A stretch of DNA of 37,063 nucleotides from positions 1 through 37,063 of the forward strand of contig JAKLJP010000058.1 in NCBI GenBank assembly GCA_023151115.1, in the 5' to 3' direction. Origin of the DNA: Anaerolineae bacterium. GTDB taxonomy: Bacteria > Chloroflexota > Anaerolineae > 4572-78 > J111. Position numbers and translations under genes: made by a program. This document shows positions 22,846 through 30,668 of this stretch, piece after piece. The notes beneath the pieces were generated by a model. The model had not been told where the DNA came from. It saw only the letters and a list, made by a program, of their open reading frames with translations, and did not search any database. Position 1 is the stretch's first letter. Each line of letters begins with the position of its first letter.

Positions 22846-22898
22846 CGTCTTGCGTCTTGCGTAAGATAAAGCGGACGGAACACGCAAGACGCAAGACG
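22846..22898. repeat. Heptamer-armed perfect hairpin (CGTCTTG unit)
   Basis: CGTCTTGCGTCTTGCG (22846-22861) and CGCAAGACGCAAGACG (22883-22898), perfect 16-bp arms, each 2.3 copies of a 7-nt unit. Lies between the VOC gene and the caspase-like gene. Confidence 0.85.
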
Positions 22899-22925
22899 TT
22901 TTGGTTTTTAAATCTTAGAACTTTC

Positions 22926-23711
22926 TTAAGCCGGCGGATTATCCATTTTGATGAAGGAGAAGGCCGCGCCTTGCGGGTCCTGGACGACGGCAAAGCGGCC
23001 CATGTCGGGAATGTCGGTGGGCGGCACCAGGACTTTGCCGCCGAGCGCCGTAACTTTTTCGGCAGAGGCGTCGCAGTCGGTTACGGTCAGGTAAACCATC
23101 CAATGGGGTGGGATGTCGCCCCACTCAGGGGTCATCTGGATCATTCCGGCGGCCATCCGGTCGCCGTTAGAAAAGACCGTGTACTCCGTTCCTGCCATTG
23201 GCTGAGTCTGAGCTGTCCAGCCAAAAAGTTGGGTATAAAATTCAGCGGCTTTTTGCCAGTCTCTGGTGGCTAATTCATTCCAGCACAGTGTCCCCGGCTG
23301 GTTAACCAACTGAGCGCCGATATGCCGCTGCGGCTGCCAGGCCGCGACCACCGCCCCGGTGGGGTCTTGCACCACCGTCATCCGGCCTGATTCGAACACG
23401 TCGAGCGGCTCAACCATCACCGTGCCGCCTAGCGATTTGGCTTTGGCTGCAATCTCCTCAACACTGGCAACGGAGACATATGAGTTCCAATGGGGTGGGA
23501 TGCCCTGTTCATCCTGGCCCTGCTGGTACATCCCGGCCACATCTTTGCCGTCAATTTGAAACATAGTATAAGTCATGTCCGGCCCGGCGGGCATATCTAC
23601 CGCCTGCCAGCCAAACAGGTCGGTATAGAACTTCTTGGCCGCCACCGCATCGCTGGCGCCCAGGTCAATCCAGCAGAAGGTGCCAGGGGTATAAGCCGTC
23701 ATTTCGGTCAT
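22926..23711 (-). CDS. Two-domain VOC (glyoxalase/bleomycin-resistance fold) protein
   Basis: 261 aa made of two VOC halves of about 125 aa that align with each other: PGTFCWIDLGASDAVAAKKFYTDLFGW in the first (written here as PGTFCWIDLG then AAKKFYTDLFGW) and PGTLCWNELATRDWQKAAEF then YTQLFGW in the second. Each half ends in VVQDPTGA/VVQDPQGA. The half-strand pattern 'PPHW-x-x-Y-V/L' occurs in both. Double-VOC proteins of this type occur in antibiotic resistance or as uncharacterised hydroxylase-like proteins. The start follows GAGAGGAAATT. Confidence 0.85.
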   Translation of the reverse strand: MTEMTAYTPGTFCWIDLGASDAVAAKKFYTDLFGWQAVDMPAGPDMTYTMFQIDGKDVAGMYQQGQDEQGIPPHWNSYVSVASVEEIAAKAKSLGGTVMVEPLDVFESGRMTVVQDPTGAVVAAWQPQRHIGAQLVNQPGTLCWNELATRDWQKAAEFYTQLFGWTAQTQPMAGTEYTVFSNGDRMAAGMIQMTPEWGDIPPHWMVYLTVTDCDASAEKVTALGGKVLVPPTDIPDMGRFAVVQDPQGAAFSFIKMDNPPA

Positions 23712-23908
23712 AATTTCCTCTCCTATTTCAAAAATATTTTGATAATTTGAAAAAGACTTTGCCAGGGGATAAAGAAGTGGCAGAACAAGACAATATTAGA
23801 ACAAATGTGCTATTGAGTCAAATTTAATGTCTCTTTTTTTCCGTCCAGGGCTACGATTGCCCAGGGGGTTAAGTAGTTTTCTTTTTAATTTGTAGCAAAG
23901 CTGAACCA

Positions 23909-24000
23909 CTCATTTCGAGGAGGAACGACGAGAAACCTCTGAGATGTACGCGGGCTAAAGTGAGTCTATAGGGATTTCTCCCTTCGGTCGAAATGACATG
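23909..24000. repeat. MITE-like palindromic repeat, copy 3
   Basis: Left end CATTTCGAGG, inner GAGAAACC / GGGATTTCTC, right end CCTTCGGTCGAAATGACATG. Same design as 79-187. Confidence 0.75.
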
Positions 24001-24138
24001 CTCTCCCTGAAAATAACATCTTAATTTCGAAAATTACTTAAATTCTACACAGCTATTAAGCGCCGATTGCTGCAATTCTCAGAAAATCGAGTAAAATAGA
24101 ACAGCGCCGCTTTCAAAGTGTTCAGGTACGTGCGGCCC

Positions 24139-24292
24139 ATCACCACTGATGAAAATGGAGTCCAAAAGTATAGTTTTTGGACTCCATAGCCATTTTACAG
24201 GCGTCGTCATGAGCCTGACGGCACATCACCAAGAATGAAAATGGAGTGCAAGGCTTGCCTTGCGACATAGCAAAGCAAACTTTGCACTCCAG
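24139..24292. repeat. Two tandem units, each with a GGAGT(C/G)CAA palindrome
   Basis: Unit 1: ATGGAGTCCAAAA...TTTTTGGACTCCAT (24155-24187). Unit 2: TGGAGTGCAAGG...CTTTGCACTCCA (24242-24291). Each is preceded by a similar 16-nt lead (CATCACCA..ATGAAAA). Together with 13552-13577 these form one family. Confidence 0.75.
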
Positions 24293-24315
24293 CAGTCTAT
24301 TTTCAGGGGAGAACC

Positions 24316-25488
24316 ATGAACCAAAATTTAAATCAATTTTCCAGGCGACACTTCGTCAAATTAGCCACCGCAGCCGGTTTAATAGCCGCTTGCAGTTCCA
24401 GCGAGCCGCAGGACTGGTCGGCACAAATGGCCGACTCGGTGCTGAAACGCCATCCCCTCGTGGCGGATAAGTGGCGGTACGAAGCGGGTGTAGTCCTCAG
24501 CGCGATCCACCAGGTCTGGTTGAAAACCCAAGAGCAGAAATATCACGATTACATCAAAAGCAATATTGACCAATTTATCGGCCCCGCCGGCGATATTCAA
24601 ACCTACCGTCTTGAAGAGTATAATCTTGACCAAATCAACGAGGGCAAACTGCTGTTTTTGTTATACAACCAAACCGGTGACGATCGCTACCGGCAAGCCG
24701 CTTATCTGCTCAGAAAACAGTTGCAAACCCACCCACGCACCAGCGAGGGAGGTTTCTGGCATAAACAGATTTACCCCCACCAAATGTGGCTGGATGGCCT
24801 TTACATGGCCGCTCCCTTTTTGGCTGAGTTTGCCCAAACCTTTGGCGAGCCGGAAGGGTTTGATGAAGTGGTCCGGCAATTCACGCTTATCGAGCGCCAT
24901 ACCCGCGACCCCCAAACCGGGCTGCTTTATCATGGTTGGGACGAGAGCAAGCGCCAGCGTTGGGCCAATCCTGAAACCGGCTGTTCACCCTGTTTTTGGG
25001 GGCGGGCGGTGGGCTGGTATATGATGGCTATCGTGGATGTCTTGGACTTTTTGCCTCAGAACCACACTGGTCGAGAGAGCCTGCTGACAATTTTCGAGCG
25101 CACGGCCTCGGCCCTGGCCGCCGTGCAGGATAAAGCGACCGGCTTGTGGTATCAAGTGCTCGATCAGGGCGGCAGGGCCGGCAACTACCTGGAGGCTTCA
25201 GCTTCTTCTATGTTTGTTTATGCCTTGGCCAAAGGTATTCGCCAGGGGTATCTTGACGAAAAATATCAGGCGGTGGCGACACAGGGATACCAAGGTATCC
25301 TGGAACGCTTTGTTGAAATTGACGCGCAGGGCCTGGTCAACCTCAATGGCATTTGCGCTGTCGCCGGGTTGGGCGGCGAGCCGTATCGAGACGGCTCCTT
25401 TGAATATTACATTGGCGAAGAAATTGCGACCAATGATTACAAGGGTGTTGGACCATTTATCATGGCTAGTGTTGAGATGGAAACGTGA
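24316..25488 (+). CDS. GH88/GH105-family hydrolase, Tat-exported lipoprotein
   Basis: 390 aa. The N-terminal signal has a twin-arginine motif SRRHFVK (Arg10-Arg11) and a lipobox LIAAC (Cys26), so export is probably by Tat followed by lipidation. The catalytic domain follows the (alpha/alpha)6 barrel plan of unsaturated rhamnogalacturonyl hydrolases (YteR/GH105): YPHQMWLDGLYMAAPF with Asp160 at the position of the catalytic Asp, and later HGWDESKRQRWANPETGCSP followed by FWGRAVGWYMMA, both diagnostic. The reaction is hydration of the unsaturated uronic-acid end left by pectin or rhamnogalacturonan lyases. AGGGGAG precedes the ATG. Length is normal for the family. No lyase or sugar transporter is seen nearby. 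Confidence 0.9.
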   Translation: MNQNLNQFSRRHFVKLATAAGLIAACSSSEPQDWSAQMADSVLKRHPLVADKWRYEAGVVLSAIHQVWLKTQEQKYHDYIKSNIDQFIGPAGDIQTYRLEEYNLDQINEGKLLFLLYNQTGDDRYRQAAYLLRKQLQTHPRTSEGGFWHKQIYPHQMWLDGLYMAAPFLAEFAQTFGEPEGFDEVVRQFTLIERHTRDPQTGLLYHGWDESKRQRWANPETGCSPCFWGRAVGWYMMAIVDVLDFLPQNHTGRESLLTIFERTASALAAVQDKATGLWYQVLDQGGRAGNYLEASASSMFVYALAKGIRQGYLDEKYQAVATQGYQGILERFVEIDAQGLVNLNGICAVAGLGGEPYRDGSFEYYIGEEIATNDYKGVGPFIMASVEMET

Positions 25489-25501
25489 GGCAAGAACTTT
25501 T

Positions 25502-26884
25502 ATGTTGAATAAACTTTCTCTTTTTCCGCACAATACCATCCTTGACGGCGAGGGCCATCTCACCCTACACAATCACCGCGTCACCGACCTGGCCGGACAG
25601 TTCGGCACGCCGCTGTATGTCTATGATGTCGAGACTATCCGGACCAATATCCGGCGCTACCGCGAAGCCCTGGCGACCTACCCTGGCCCTTCCCGCCTGA
25701 CCTACGCCAGCAAAGCCTATCTCAGTGTGGCCCTGGCTCGGCTGATGGCCGCCGAGGGGGTGGGGCTGGACGTGGCCTCTGCCGGGGAGTTGTTTATTGC
25801 CCGGCAGGGCGGCGCTGACCCGGCCCAGATGCACATGCACGGCAACAACAAATCCCGGCTGGATTTGAGCGAAGCCCTGCAAGCCGGCGTCGGCCGGATG
25901 GTGGTGGACAATGCTACCGAACTCCAATTATTAGCCACCCTGGCCGCCGAAAGGCAGCAGCCGGTTAATATCTGGCTGCGCGTCACCCCCGACATCACCG
26001 TAGAGACCCATCACCGCTACACCGTCACCGGCACGGCAGACAGCAAGTTTGGCTTTCCGTTGAAGGAAGCCGAGCTTGTAGCTGGAGAACTTTTGATAAA
26101 ACAGCAGGGGAGCAGGGGGGCAGAGGGGCAGGGGCGAGAAGAAAATTCTCCCCCACACCCCCTCACCCCTGCACCCCTGCACCTCCGGGGGCTTCACCTC
26201 CACCTCGGCTCGCACTTTCATGATGTTGAGCCGGTGGCCGAAAGTGTAGAACGGCTGCTCGATGTGGCGGTGCGGCTGCGGGAGCGGTATGGTTGGGACA
26301 TGCAGGAGTTATGTCCCGGCGGCGGCTGGGGCGTGCCCTATCACCCCAACGACCCGCCTATGCCTATCGAGCCATTTGCCAAAAGTTTGGTAGCAGCTAT
26401 CGTCGAGGGCTGCCGCCGCCGCAGTTTGCCACTGCCTGAGTTGGTGTTGGAGCCGGGCCGCTCGTTGGTGGCGCAGGCGGGGGTGGCGCTGTATACGGTG
26501 GGTGGGCGGAAAGTGATTCCAGGGGTGCGGACTTATGTCAGCATTGACGGCGGCCTGGCCGACAATCCGCGTCCGGCTTTGTACCAGGCCAAATACACGG
26601 CCCTGTTAGCCAACCGCGCCAGCGAGGCCGAAACCGAAACGGTCGCCATTGCCGGGCCGTTCTGCGAGTCAGGGGATGTGCTCATTCAGGCGGTTGATTT
26701 GCCGCTGGCCGCACCAGGGGATATTTTGGCTGTGCCAGTGGCCGGGGCATATCAGTTATCTATGGGCAGCAATTACAATGCAGCCTTGCGGCCGGCGGTA
26801 GTTTTTATTGAGGGGGAAGAGGTCAGACTGGTGCAGCGCCGCGAGACATTTGAGGATTTGGTGATGCGGGATAGAGTTGACTGA
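25502..26884 (+). CDS. lysA: Diaminopimelate decarboxylase-like PLP enzyme
   Basis: 460 aa (usual 410-430). Fold-type III PLP decarboxylase: TYASKAYLS with Lys71 for the PLP Schiff base, HLHLGSHFHD at about 232-241, ELCPGGGWGVPY for the phosphate-binding Gly loop, EPGRSLVAQAG, and CESGDVL with the active-site Cys contributed across the dimer. The reaction is meso-diaminopimelate to lysine. A stretch of about 28 residues (about 201-228) is encoded by a G-rich palindromic repeat inserted in frame before the HLGS strand, which explains the extra length. The start at 25502 is preceded by GAGG; the longer frame overlaps the GH105 gene. Other PLP decarboxylases of the same fold cannot be fully ruled out. 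Confidence 0.85.
   Translation: MLNKLSLFPHNTILDGEGHLTLHNHRVTDLAGQFGTPLYVYDVETIRTNIRRYREALATYPGPSRLTYASKAYLSVALARLMAAEGVGLDVASAGELFIARQGGADPAQMHMHGNNKSRLDLSEALQAGVGRMVVDNATELQLLATLAAERQQPVNIWLRVTPDITVETHHRYTVTGTADSKFGFPLKEAELVAGELLIKQQGSRGAEGQGREENSPPHPLTPAPLHLRGLHLHLGSHFHDVEPVAESVERLLDVAVRLRERYGWDMQELCPGGGWGVPYHPNDPPMPIEPFAKSLVAAIVEGCRRRSLPLPELVLEPGRSLVAQAGVALYTVGGRKVIPGVRTYVSIDGGLADNPRPALYQAKYTALLANRASEAETETVAIAGPFCESGDVLIQAVDLPLAAPGDILAVPVAGAYQLSMGSNYNAALRPAVVFIEGEEVRLVQRRETFEDLVMRDRVD
26103..26187. repeat. Short-unit hairpin inside lysA coding sequence
   Basis: The left arm is G-rich (GCAGGGGAGCAGGGG, then GGCAGAGGGGCAGGGG), the right arm C-rich (CACCCCCTCACCCCTGCACC, then CCTGCACC), with GAAGAAAATTCTC at the centre. 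Repeat unit of about 7-8 nt (AGCAGGGG/GGCAGGGG). The frame is preserved and encodes a Gly/Arg/Pro-rich loop. Confidence 0.8.
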
Positions 26885-26935
26885 GTACAGGATTGCGTAA
26901 ATTCATCACGATTTAATGTGCCCGATTCCTGGCCT

Positions 26936-27026
26936 GTCATTTCGAGCGTCAGCGAGAAATCCTCTTGCTCTCTGCAACATCTTGGGCGGTGGTAACGAAG
27001 ATTCCTCCCTGCGGTCGGAATGACAT
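26936..27026. repeat. MITE-like palindromic repeat, copy 4
   Basis: TGTCATTTCGAGCGTCAGCG ... CCTGCGGTCGGAATGACATA, with inner GAGAAATCC / AGATTCCTCC. Lies between convergent lysA and the LysE-family gene. Confidence 0.75.
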
Positions 27027-27072
27027 ACCTTGCTATGATTTCATTACGAACTAAGGCCAAGCTATACTTGGC

Positions 27073-27717
27073 TTAACGCCGCTCTAAAGCCAGACGCGCC
27101 CCAAACAGAATGAGCACAGTGCCGGTAACAGCTTCCAGGCTGCGCTGAATTTGGGGGCGGGTCAACAGGGTGCGGACTCGTCCGGCCAGAACGGCGATAA
27201 GCGTTAGCCAGATAATCCCCATCACAAAATGAATCCCTGCCAACAGCAACGATTTGGCCAGCACCGGGTCGTAAGGCTGGATGAACTGCGGCAGGAAGGC
27301 CAGATAGAACACCGAAACTTTTGGGTTGAGCACGTTGCTCAACAAGCCTTCGAGAAGAGAGTGCCGGTAGCTTTTGGGCGAGGGCGACATCTTCATTTGA
27401 GGTTGCGCTGCTGTATCGGTGGCGGATGGGCGCAGCGTTTGCCAGACGGATTGGCTGCCCAAAAAAATGAGATAGGCTGCGCCCAGCCACTTAACCATCT
27501 CAAACGCTGTTGCCGATTGCACCAGGACGAAAGACAGACCCAACGCCGAGAGCGTCGCGTGGACAAACAACCCCGAACAGATGCCAAGCATAGTCCACAG
27601 TCCGGCCCGCTGGCCGCGGGCAAGCACGCTGCACAAAACCAGCATGGTGTCTGCTCCGGGGGTGATGGTCAGAATAAAAGCCACGCCGGTGAAAGCCCAA
27701 ACTTGAGCATCAAACAT
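27073..27717 (-). CDS. LysE/RhtB-family amino-acid exporter, paralogue 1
   Basis: 214 aa, six hydrophobic helices. TPGADTMLVLCSVLARGQRA (residues about 19-38) is the family signature 'P-G-x-x-x', followed by WTMLGICSGLFVHATLSALGL and the central KWLGAAYLIFLG. The helix-rich C-terminal half has LLSNVLNPKVSVFYLAFLPQF, also diagnostic of RhtB. Exports amino acids or homoserine-type compounds with proton exchange. The start at 27717 is preferred because GGAGGGG lies inside the four codons of the longer frame. It overlaps its upstream neighbour by 8 nt, and lysA is adjacent, so lysine or threonine export is conceivable but unproven. Confidence 0.88.
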   Translation of the reverse strand: MFDAQVWAFTGVAFILTITPGADTMLVLCSVLARGQRAGLWTMLGICSGLFVHATLSALGLSFVLVQSATAFEMVKWLGAAYLIFLGSQSVWQTLRPSATDTAAQPQMKMSPSPKSYRHSLLEGLLSNVLNPKVSVFYLAFLPQFIQPYDPVLAKSLLLAGIHFVMGIIWLTLIAVLAGRVRTLLTRPQIQRSLEAVTGTVLILFGARLALERR

Positions 27718-28405
27718 AGTCCCCTCCATACCGGCCTGTGCCTAGGCTCAGGTTAACCTCACCCGTATACAAAAAACTCAGGCCGGCCCCCATAAACGAC
27801 ACCCCAAAGAAGAGCAAAGCTGCTCCACAGACCAGCATGACCCAGCGGTAAACCGCAGGGTTTACCAGCGCATGCCCGGAGCCGGTCAGCCAGGCCAGGC
27901 CGGTGAGCCAGCCCACATCGGTAGCCCAATGGACAATAAAGAGCAGCGCCACCCCGACCAGGCCCCAGACCAAGGACTGGCGAATATACAAAGGGGTAAT
28001 CAGCGCCCACCAGACCCACCAGTAGGGGTTGCTGAGACTGAATAAGATGCCTGTTGGCACCAGGCCAAAACGGGCTTCTTTGGCGGCTTCGCCCGCCAGG
28101 GTTAACTTATGCTGCCAGGCGGCAACAGCCAGACCCCAACCCATCCAGGCCAAAAAGCCACCGCCGACCAGGGCAATCATCCCGGCCACCAACGGCTGCT
28201 GGAGCAGCGAGTCTCGCCCCAGCCACAAGATGAGGGCAATCACCGCCACATAGATTCCTTCTGCCAGGCCGTGGCCCAAAGAAAGCCACCAGCCTGACCA
28301 CTTGCCCCGCCGTGAGCCTTCGGCAATGGCGACGGTGGTCAGCGGGCCGGGCGACAAGGCCCCGGACAGGCTGATCAAGAAGAAGGTCCCCAGCAATTCG
28401 AGCAT
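27710..28405 (-). CDS. LysE-family transporter, paralogue 2
   Basis: 231 aa, six helices. SLSGALSPGPLTTVAIAEGS (about 12-31) is the LysE-type opening, then LVGGGFLAWMGWGLAVAAWQ and LFSLSNPYWWVWWALI, the 'N-P-x-x-x-x-W/F' turn of the family. It is only distantly similar to the neighbouring paralogue. It overlaps it by 8 nt and lies 3 nt after the alkyltransferase gene, so three genes form one transcript. Confidence 0.85.
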   Translation of the reverse strand: MLELLGTFFLISLSGALSPGPLTTVAIAEGSRRGKWSGWWLSLGHGLAEGIYVAVIALILWLGRDSLLQQPLVAGMIALVGGGFLAWMGWGLAVAAWQHKLTLAGEAAKEARFGLVPTGILFSLSNPYWWVWWALITPLYIRQSLVWGLVGVALLFIVHWATDVGWLTGLAWLTGSGHALVNPAVYRWVMLVCGAALLFFGVSFMGAGLSFLYTGEVNLSLGTGRYGGDYV

Positions 28406-28408
28406 GCT

Positions 28409-29371
28409 CTACTGATCCCCCTCTTTTTGGGCCACTTCCCACCCCAGAATAGCTTTCTTGCGGGCCGTACCCCAATGATAATTCCCAAAGACGCCCATTT
28501 TGCGGATAACTCGATGGCAGGGAATCACATAACCAATCGGGTTGTGGGCTGCCGCCATGCCAACCGCCTGCGCTGCCCCCGGCTGGCCGATTTGATTCGC
28601 AATATCTTCGTAAGAAACCACCGTACCAGGTGGAATTTTTAGCAGCGCCTGCCAGACTTTGATTTGAAAATTCGTGCCCTTCAAAATGACCGGCAGGGCC
28701 TGTTGGTGCTTGACCGGGTTGAAGATGCGCTCCATGAAAGGTTGGGTTTGGGTGGGGTCTTGGCGAAAGGTGGCTTTAGGCCAGGTATCTTTGAGTTCTT
28801 GCAGCGTTTCCTCCCGGTTGCCGCCCGAAATAAAAAGCAGGTTGCAAATGCCCCGCTCGGTGATCGCCAGGACGGACTCGCCAAAGGGGCTGGGGTGAAA
28901 GCCATAGGTAATCGTCAAGCCCTCGGCCTGCTCTTTAAATTCACCGGGGGTCATGGCTTCGCAGGTGACAAACAAATCGTGCAGCCGCCCCGGACTGGAT
29001 AGGCCGGACTCATAGGTCACTTCCAGCACGCTTCTGGACTCATCCAACAACTGTTTAGCGTATTCAACGGTTAAAAACTGCAAGAACCGCTTGGGGCTGA
29101 TGCCGGCCCAGCGGCTAAAAAGGCGTTGAAAATGAAACTCGCTCAGGCCCACACTATTGGCCACTTCTTTCAAATCAGGCTGATGGCGAAAGTTCTGCTC
29201 CATAAACAGAATGGCTTTCTCGATGCGGGCGTAATCCTCGGCTAATTGATGATAATTATGGGTTAACATAAACTCTTGCCGTTGGCTGCGCGGCAACTGC
29301 TCCAGAAACAAAACAGCCTGCTCGAAGCGAGCATAATCTTTGGTCAATTGGCTATAATCATTGGCGAACAT
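28409..29371 (-). CDS. AraC-type HTH fused to O6-alkylguanine-DNA alkyltransferase (Ada-like, no zinc domain)
   Basis: 320 aa. Residues about 48-145 are an AraC/XylS double HTH (KEVANSVGLSEFHFQRLFSR, GISPKRFLQFLTVEYAKQLL). Residues about 150-310 are the methylated-DNA-[protein]-cysteine S-methyltransferase, with FQIKVWQALLKIPPGTVVSY and the active-site PCHRV (Cys285). The alkyl group is moved from O6-guanine to that Cys and the protein may activate its own operon. Unlike E. coli Ada there is no N-terminal zinc/methylphosphotriester domain. The first 47 residues instead contain a 34-residue tandem duplication: NDYSQLTKDYARFEQAVLFL and HNYHQLAEDYARIEKAILFM. The start follows AGGAAGGAACCG. Confidence 0.88.
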   Translation of the reverse strand: MFANDYSQLTKDYARFEQAVLFLEQLPRSQRQEFMLTHNYHQLAEDYARIEKAILFMEQNFRHQPDLKEVANSVGLSEFHFQRLFSRWAGISPKRFLQFLTVEYAKQLLDESRSVLEVTYESGLSSPGRLHDLFVTCEAMTPGEFKEQAEGLTITYGFHPSPFGESVLAITERGICNLLFISGGNREETLQELKDTWPKATFRQDPTQTQPFMERIFNPVKHQQALPVILKGTNFQIKVWQALLKIPPGTVVSYEDIANQIGQPGAAQAVGMAAAHNPIGYVIPCHRVIRKMGVFGNYHWGTARKKAILGWEVAQKEGDQ

Positions 29372-29495
29372 CGGTTCCTTCCTTTCACTTATATGAGGCA
29401 TATTTTATTCCATTTTTACAGTAAATGCCACCCGATTCTTGCTACTCTCTACAATGAACCCAAAATTAGCCAAATTCTGGATTTAGCACTATCCT

Positions 29496-29546
29496 AATCC
29501 AAAATCCAAAATCCGCCGTAGGCGCGCAGAGCAAAATCCAAAATCT
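29496..29546. repeat. Heptamer direct repeat (CCAAAAT)
   Basis: AATCCAAAATCCAAAATCC (29496-29514) and, after a GC-rich 17-nt spacer, CAAAATCCAAAATCT (29532-29546): a 7-nt unit in two direct clusters, not inverted. The second cluster ends directly before the ANTAR regulator gene, where an SD would be expected; none is evident. Confidence 0.7.
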
Positions 29547-29551
29547 AAAAG

Positions 29552-30148
29552 ATGGCCGACAAGAAAGTATTACGAATAGTTATTGCCGATGATGAGGCGG
29601 TAATCCGTATGGGTTTGAAGGCGCTGGTGAGTTCGCTGGGCCACCAGGTGCTAGAGACCGCTGCCAATGGTCCTGACGCTCTGGAAAAAACCCGGCGGCT
29701 CAAACCCGATTTGTTGCTGCTGGATATCAAAATGCCGGGCCTGGATGGCCTGGCCGTAGCCGAAACCCTGGCCGCCGAAGCGCCCCTGCCGATTGTGATG
29801 CTGACGGCCTTTTCCGATAAAGAGTTGATCGAGCGGGCAGCCAACGCCTCGGTCATGGGCTATCTGGTCAAGCCCATCCACGAAGGCAAATTGGGGCCGA
29901 TGATCGAAATTGCGATGGCCCGCTTTGAAGCCATGCAGACAACGGCCAGGGAAGCTTACAAATTACGGCATCAACTGGAAACTCGCGAACTAATTGACGC
30001 CGCCAAAAAAATCCTGATGGCAACCGGCCTGTCCGAAGCCGAAGCTTACAGCCGGCTGCAAATGACCGCGCGAGAAAAGCGCTGCACCATGCGCGAGGTG
30101 GCCGAGGCGGTGATTATGGTGGGTGGCAAAACAGCCGCGAGTGACTGA
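29552..30148 (+). CDS. Response regulator with ANTAR RNA-binding output domain
   Basis: 198 aa. REC domain 1-118 with DDE (13-15), phospho-acceptor Asp58 (LLLDIKMPG), Thr85 and Lys107 (YLVKPI), all conserved. A coiled helix (about 115-140) leads to an ANTAR domain at about 140-190: LIDAAKKILMATGLSEAEAY, then SRLQMTAREKRCTMREVAEA, with the conserved Ala-Tyr...Leu pattern of the AmiR/NasR three-helix bundle. ANTAR proteins bind paired small hairpins in nascent mRNA leaders and prevent termination, typically in nitrogen metabolism. No histidine kinase is in the window. It sits 520 nt upstream of amt, whose leader contains a terminator. No good SD is visible. Confidence 0.92.
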   Translation: MADKKVLRIVIADDEAVIRMGLKALVSSLGHQVLETAANGPDALEKTRRLKPDLLLLDIKMPGLDGLAVAETLAAEAPLPIVMLTAFSDKELIERAANASVMGYLVKPIHEGKLGPMIEIAMARFEAMQTTAREAYKLRHQLETRELIDAAKKILMATGLSEAEAYSRLQMTAREKRCTMREVAEAVIMVGGKTAASD

Positions 30149-30206
30149 TTTTCTTGTTCTCAACCTTAAAATTTCCCAAAAAACCTGAATGTTTCTTCAC
30201 AAACGC

Positions 30207-30235
30207 TTGACAGGCTGAAAGATTCCTGTTATTAT
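30207..30235 (+). promoter_or_regulatory. Sigma70 promoter of amt
   Basis: -35 TTGACA at 30207-30212 (consensus), 17-bp spacer, -10 TATTAT at 30230-30235. Transcription should begin near 30242, leaving a leader of about 427 nt to the amt ATG. Confidence 0.85.
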
Positions 30236-30270
30236 TCGCTCCGTTTGTTTAACTGCATACTTTTTTGAGT

Positions 30271-30287
30271 GGCCGCGAAGCCCTCAG
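30271..30287 (+). promoter_or_regulatory. 17-nt leader element GGCCGCGAAGCCCTCAG, copy in amt leader
   Basis: Identical to 32778-32794 in the glnN leader, and at nearly the same distance from the -10 box (36 and 33 nt). GGC-CGCGAA-GCC can form a small hexaloop hairpin that competes with the terminator, because AAGCCCTC is also the first part of the terminator stem. The loop has G at position 4 but C instead of A at position 1, so the fit to the ANTAR consensus is partial. Confidence 0.7.
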
Positions 30288-30328
30288 CTACAAATCCAAC
30301 TTATGGGTTTGTAACTGGGGGCTTTTTT
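30278..30328 (+). terminator. Attenuator-type terminator in the amt leader
   Basis: 5' strand AAGCCCTCAGCTACAAATCC (30278-30297), 3' strand GGGTTTGTAACTGGGGGCTT (30305-30324), a 20-bp stem with only G-U exceptions, followed by TTTTTT. Located between the promoter and amt, so it would block amt unless bypassed. Confidence 0.9.
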
Positions 30329-30668
30329 GTACGCCCGAACAAAAATAAAGTCATGCCACAAATTATTGAATGGGTTGAAAGGAGGGATGAGGAGGTTTAG
30401 AAAAAAACTTGAGCATCGGTCCATTGGCCTCGCTCAAGGGAAGTTCGTTTTAAAGATACAGCCAAAAGCAGCACCAAAAATTTCTTAAGCACCATCCAGG
30501 ATTGATGGGGCGGTTCTGGTGACACGGGAGTCACCTTGCAGTTCAATGCAGGTTCGATCAACTTATAAGTTAAAATAACCTTCATTGAGCTACGGGTAAG
30601 TTCAAAGCAAAAACTGTATCACCGAAGTGCTAAATTTCTTTCTACCAAAAGAAAGGACCTTGTTCAAA

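Larger units (their letters stand above)
23712..24315. other. 600-bp gene-free region rich in palindromic repeats
   Basis: Between the VOC gene and the GH105 gene. No open frame with coding character. It holds the MITE-like copy (23909-24000) and two repeated units each beginning CATCACCA...ATGAAAATGGAGT (24139-24162 and 24223-24246), each leading into a GGAGT(C/G)CAA palindrome. The promoter of the divergent GH105 gene should lie here, but I see no convincing -35/-10 pair. Confidence 0.7.
30149..30668. other. Long leader and intergenic region before amt
   Basis: Holds the promoter (30207-30235), the 17-nt shared element (30271-30287), a strong terminator (30278-30328) and about 340 nt of further untranslated sequence. 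A 33-codon open frame at 30387-30488 has SD-like GGAGGG too close to its ATG and no protein-like features; I do not call it. Confidence 0.7.

Noticed and set aside
30387..30488. 33-codon open frame in the amt leader beginning MRRFRKK
   Set aside because: SD-like GGAGGG is only about 1 nt from the ATG, the residues show no family resemblance, and the region is better explained as untranslated leader.
30397..30585. 62-codon minus-strand open frame in the amt leader
   Set aside because: Opposite strand within a leader, no SD, composition not protein-like.
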